8,191 nucleotides of DNA from Cyanobacteria bacterium UBA5018 (GTDB lineage Bacteria; Cyanobacteriota; Cyanobacteriia; PCC-6307; Cyanobiaceae): NCBI GenBank assembly GCA_002396505.1, contig DGYA01000028.1, positions 28,209 through 36,399 on the forward strand. Reading direction: 5' to 3'. This document shows positions 6,498-8,191 of this stretch, in pieces. Each line of letters begins with the position of its first letter. Position 1 is the stretch's first letter. The notes under the pieces are model-generated. The model had not been told where the DNA came from, did no database searches, and saw only the letters and a program-made list of their open reading frames with translations. A program made the translations under genes and the position numbers.

Positions 6498-6658
6498 GTC
6501 ACCTGGGCAACAAAACGGCTGGCACCGTCAGTTCCCTCGCCCTGGCTGGCGGAACCACGCAAGCTCTTACCGTTACAGATCAACTGATCGAGATCGCAGT
6601 CCTGCTCGACGATTTGGGCCAGTGACGTGACCTTGTGCCTGACTTTCAGTTGGCCCTG
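6480..6658. repeat. 18-bp imperfect direct repeat bracketing an ISAs1 scrap
   Basis: GACTTTCAGTCGGCCCTG at 6480-6497 and GACTTTCAGTTGGCCCTG at 6641-6658 differ at one base and are 161 bases apart. The recognisable ISAs1 coding remnant fills the interval and ends at 6497, the last base of the left copy. It is longer than the 8-10 bp target duplications usual for ISAs1 (from memory). Confidence 0.75.
6497..6628 (-). pseudogene. ISAs1-family transposase fragment
   Basis: About 44 residues reading TSLAQIVEQDCDLDQLICN, then GKSLRGSASQGEGTDGASRF and VAQVT. ISAs1-family (DDE, IS4-like fold) transposases have the block QLVCDGKTLRGS followed by a short variable loop and S-x-F-VAQVT, where the Asp of DGK is a catalytic residue. 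Here that Asp is Asn (ICNGKSLRG), and everything before and after the block is missing, so this cannot transpose. It is in the same frame as the end of the IS1182 remnant upstream on the minus strand, giving an accidental fusion. No terminal inverted repeats are visible. Confidence 0.65.
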
Positions 6659-6712
6659 CCCCAGTGCCCTGCTGCCCGGCTGGTTCGAGGGTCGTCCTCG
6701 CTGGCGTTTGTC

Positions 6713-7146
6713 CTGCACCTTGATGTCATCGAGTGCCACATGGTCGAGGCTCACCATGCCGGCCTCCTGGCAGAAGCGCAGGATCTGCACAAACAGCCCA
6801 CTGGGCGCCTCGAGATTGCTGCGGTGGAACTCACTGATCCGGCTGTGATCCGGCTGCCGGTTGCCGGTCAGCATCCGGAAGCCAGATCCGCGTAACAGGC
6901 CCGCTCAATCCTGCGGGAGGAGACGATGCCGGCGCAGTAGGCGTAGAGCGGCAACAGCGTCATCATCTGCGGATTAAAACACTTCTCGCCGCGGGTATCC
7001 CTGCTCTGAGTAGGGATCCCTGCGGCGAGATCCAGCTCGTCGATCAGATCGAACAGGGAATACACCTGATGGTCATCCGGCAGCCAGTCACTCGGCGATG
7101 CCGGCAGCAGAGAGCTCTGCCCCGGAACCCAGGGGGCAAAAGGTCT
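6713..7146 (-). pseudogene. IS1182-family transposase, N-terminal third, frameshifted
   Basis: Read on the minus strand from about 7146: RPFAPWVPGQSSLLPAS, DWLPDDHQVYSLFDLIDELD, DTRGEKCFNPQMMTLLPLYA, YCAGIVSSRRIERACYADLA; then, after a frame change, MLTGNRQPDHSRISEFHRSN, LFVQILRFCQEAGMVSLDHV, ALDDIKVQ. This is the ordered N-terminal part of an IS1182 transposase (DWLPxDH, RGEKxFxPxMM, YCxGxxSSRRIxRAC, LTGNxxPDHSxISxFRR, GMVSLxHVALDGTKV). The frame change is explained by one missing base at 6881-6883, restoring LAFR before MLTGN. The first catalytic Asp (LDD, family LDG) is present, but the rest of the ~500-residue protein is gone after 6713. A dead remnant. No start codon is obvious at the upstream edge. 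Confidence 0.8.
6984..7030. repeat. Near-perfect 19-bp inverted repeat inside the IS1182 remnant
   Basis: Left arm 6984-7002 (TCTCGCCGCGGGTATCCCT) and right arm 7012-7030 are complementary at 17 of 19 positions, with one of the two exceptions a G-T wobble, around a 9-base loop. It overlaps the codons for the GIPTQSRDTRGEK stretch of the dead transposase. No T-tract is adjacent. Confidence 0.8.
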
Positions 7147-7301
7147 ACTACTGCGCGCAAGCCTTCGGCTAGGTCTTTTGCGTGCTCCATTCTCCCAGGC
7201 AGATTCATTGCTGTCACTTGGATCTGGGTAAATCGGGGGGCGTCTGCGGAGAGGCGCAACAGGCCCCTAGCCCGCAGGGCTTTCACTTGCGATAGATTAG
7301 T
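7145..7301 (-). pseudogene. Unidentified protein-like frame next to the IS1182 remnant
   Basis: A minus-strand frame opens after a TAA and reads DTNLSQVKALRARGLLRLSA, DAPRFTQIQVTAMNLPGRME, HAKDLAEGLRAVVD, after which the plausible protein text ends and the IS1182 text starts in another frame at about 7146. A GTG at 7286 could be a start. The composition is like the GC-rich host genes. I do not recognise the family. It may be the broken end of a host gene at an IS junction. Confidence 0.3.
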
Positions 7302-7708
7302 GTCTTAATTCATAACAGATTTTCATTTCTGCACTGAATCAGCTGCCTCCCTGGAGTGAAGGCGAGCATCTAACTTTGTAAATCCAAAATACAAGAGTAA
7401 TTGTATTGTCATTTTTGGCGCATCTGCGTCAATATTATTTATATAAACTCTAGGAAAAGTGCTTCTGTGCGAGAGCGGGAATCTGGCTGTCAGGCAAGCA
7501 TATAGGTAAACCATCTAAGGGCCAAAAAAGATAAATGCTTAGCACTGGCAACAGCTGCTTGCTGATCAATGCAAACGTAATGAGGTGGAAGGTATGTTTG
7601 GCACTGGCAAGTGAAGATATTCGCTGAATCTGACCATAGCCAAACTGAAGGACGGAGCCGATGACACAATTTCCATAAGCTTCCTGATGTGGGTGCCGAT
7701 AAGATCCT
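7302..7708. other. AT-richer stretch without a recognisable gene
   Basis: Base composition changes clearly here compared with the left half. The only longer frame (7323-7514, minus) is not protein-like to my eye. It contains the imperfect direct repeat listed separately. Confidence 0.5.
7535..7610. repeat. 17-bp imperfect direct repeat
   Basis: ATGCTTAGCACTGGCAA (7535-7551) and ATGTTTGGCACTGGCAA (7594-7610) match at 15 of 17 bases, 59 bases apart. Function unknown. Confidence 0.6.
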
Positions 7709-7730
7709 AAGGCTGCTGCGGCTTTTTTTT
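7709..7730 (+). terminator. Probable intrinsic terminator
   Basis: AAGGCTG (7709-7715) can pair with CGGCTTT (7719-7725) around a CTG loop. That is a 7-bp stem including two G-T pairs, running straight into eight Ts (7723-7730) and a further T-rich run. No intact + strand gene precedes it, so it may belong to a lost gene or a small RNA. Confidence 0.4.
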
Positions 7731-7826
7731 ATTCTATTTTTGTTCGGCTATAGAGTTTGTTGATGCCCCATGCGACGGCAAGCAGGGCAGCTAAGGAATC
7801 TGACATCAGATGAACTGATTTACAAG

Positions 7827-8126
7827 TCATCGTATAGGCGGAGTAGAGAAAAGTTCAATCGTGCATCCACAAAACCCAAGCCCTTGCATTGTTGGCTTGT
7901 ATTTTTCAGGAAACTCTATGTAGTGCGGCCCAAATCCCACAAGTGCCGAATTGGCAGAGAATCTAGGCCTGGAAATGAAACAAGAGAAATAGGTATCTAC
8001 CGGCTCATTCCAAAGAGGCATTAAGCTAGCAAACAGAACCCAACTATTTCCAGAGTCGAGTTTGGTATCGAAAGCAATGACGAACTCATCGCAAGAGAGC
8101 CAATAGCAGCACAGCTCTCGGCACTT
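7827..8126 (-). other. Weak minus-strand frame, possible gene remnant
   Basis: The minus strand is open for about 100 codons, reading in part SCDEFVIAFDTKLDSGNSWV, LFASLMPLWNEPVDTYFSCF, ALVGFGPHYIEFPEKYKPTM and ending ELFSTPPIR at TGA 7827-7829. It has a more protein-like mix than the overlapping + frame (7770-8024, which is Arg/Lys/Ser-rich). ATG at 8021 is the only normal start; the protein-like text begins before it, so if real it is truncated. No family is recognised, and it may be chance. Confidence 0.2.
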
Positions 8127-8191
8127 CTAATGCTTTAATGATTCTTGCGAGCAGAAAATGGCTCGACATATCCTGGTTTGTTAGGCTTTAA

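Noticed and set aside
3848..8191. An integron integrase gene or attI site
   Set aside because: No frame on either strand shows tyrosine-recombinase motifs; none could be supported.
1..8191. CRISPR arrays and tRNA or rRNA genes
   Set aside because: No regularly spaced repeat array and no cloverleaf or rRNA sequence was recognised by eye.

Overview
The window looks like chromosome of a GC-rich picocyanobacterium of the Synechococcus/Cyanobium type. Supporting signs are two copies of the cyanobacterial HIP1 octamer (GCGATCGC at 3020-3027 and 3414-3421), the high-GC codon use of the left-hand genes, and the protein families present. The genus is an inference and no rRNA is visible. The left half is ordinary compact chromosome. 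The right half is gene-poor accessory DNA full of recombination scars.

Left part (1-3847), all on the + strand: the 3' half of valS (valyl-tRNA synthetase), then a compact type II toxin-antitoxin pair (Phd/YefM-like antitoxin and RelE/ParE-like toxin, joined by a 4-base TTGA stop/start overlap), then an intact gene for a DUF6880-family protein with a Lys/Ala/Glu-rich tail.

Middle part (3848-6075): about 470 bases without a convincing gene, then a SemiSWEET sugar-transporter gene on the minus strand (4324-4617), then what I read as two integron attC recombination sites (4723-4796 and 5987-6075). Between them lies one 1.28-kb gene cassette (4791-6069) carrying a decayed alpha/beta-hydrolase gene. 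The two sites share almost no sequence, but both have the attC architecture. The outer core of the second site (AGCTAAC) is the exact reverse complement of the core at which the cassette begins (GTTAGCT), as expected for a cassette that was once a closed circle. No integrase gene is in the window, so this is a small cassette cluster lacking an integrase (CALIN type) or the flank of a larger integron. It is the most interesting content here.

Right part (6076-8191): a jumble of minus-strand remnants. These are an unidentified protein-like frame (6225-6497), a catalytically damaged ISAs1-family transposase scrap (about 6497-6628) bracketed by an 18-bp direct repeat, the first third of an IS1182-family transposase with a one-base deletion (about 6713-7146), and another unidentified protein-like frame (about 7145-7301). 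From about 7300 on the DNA becomes AT-richer and holds no gene I can support firmly: a probable intrinsic terminator at 7709-7730, an imperfect direct repeat, a weak minus-strand frame, and a GTTAGGC core at 8180-8186 that could be the end of a third attC site.

Read together: a housekeeping block ends at 3847, and a site downstream of it has collected integron cassettes and insertion sequences, most of which are now decaying. The toxin-antitoxin pair, the DUF6880 gene and the SemiSWEET gene are the accessory genes that still look intact.
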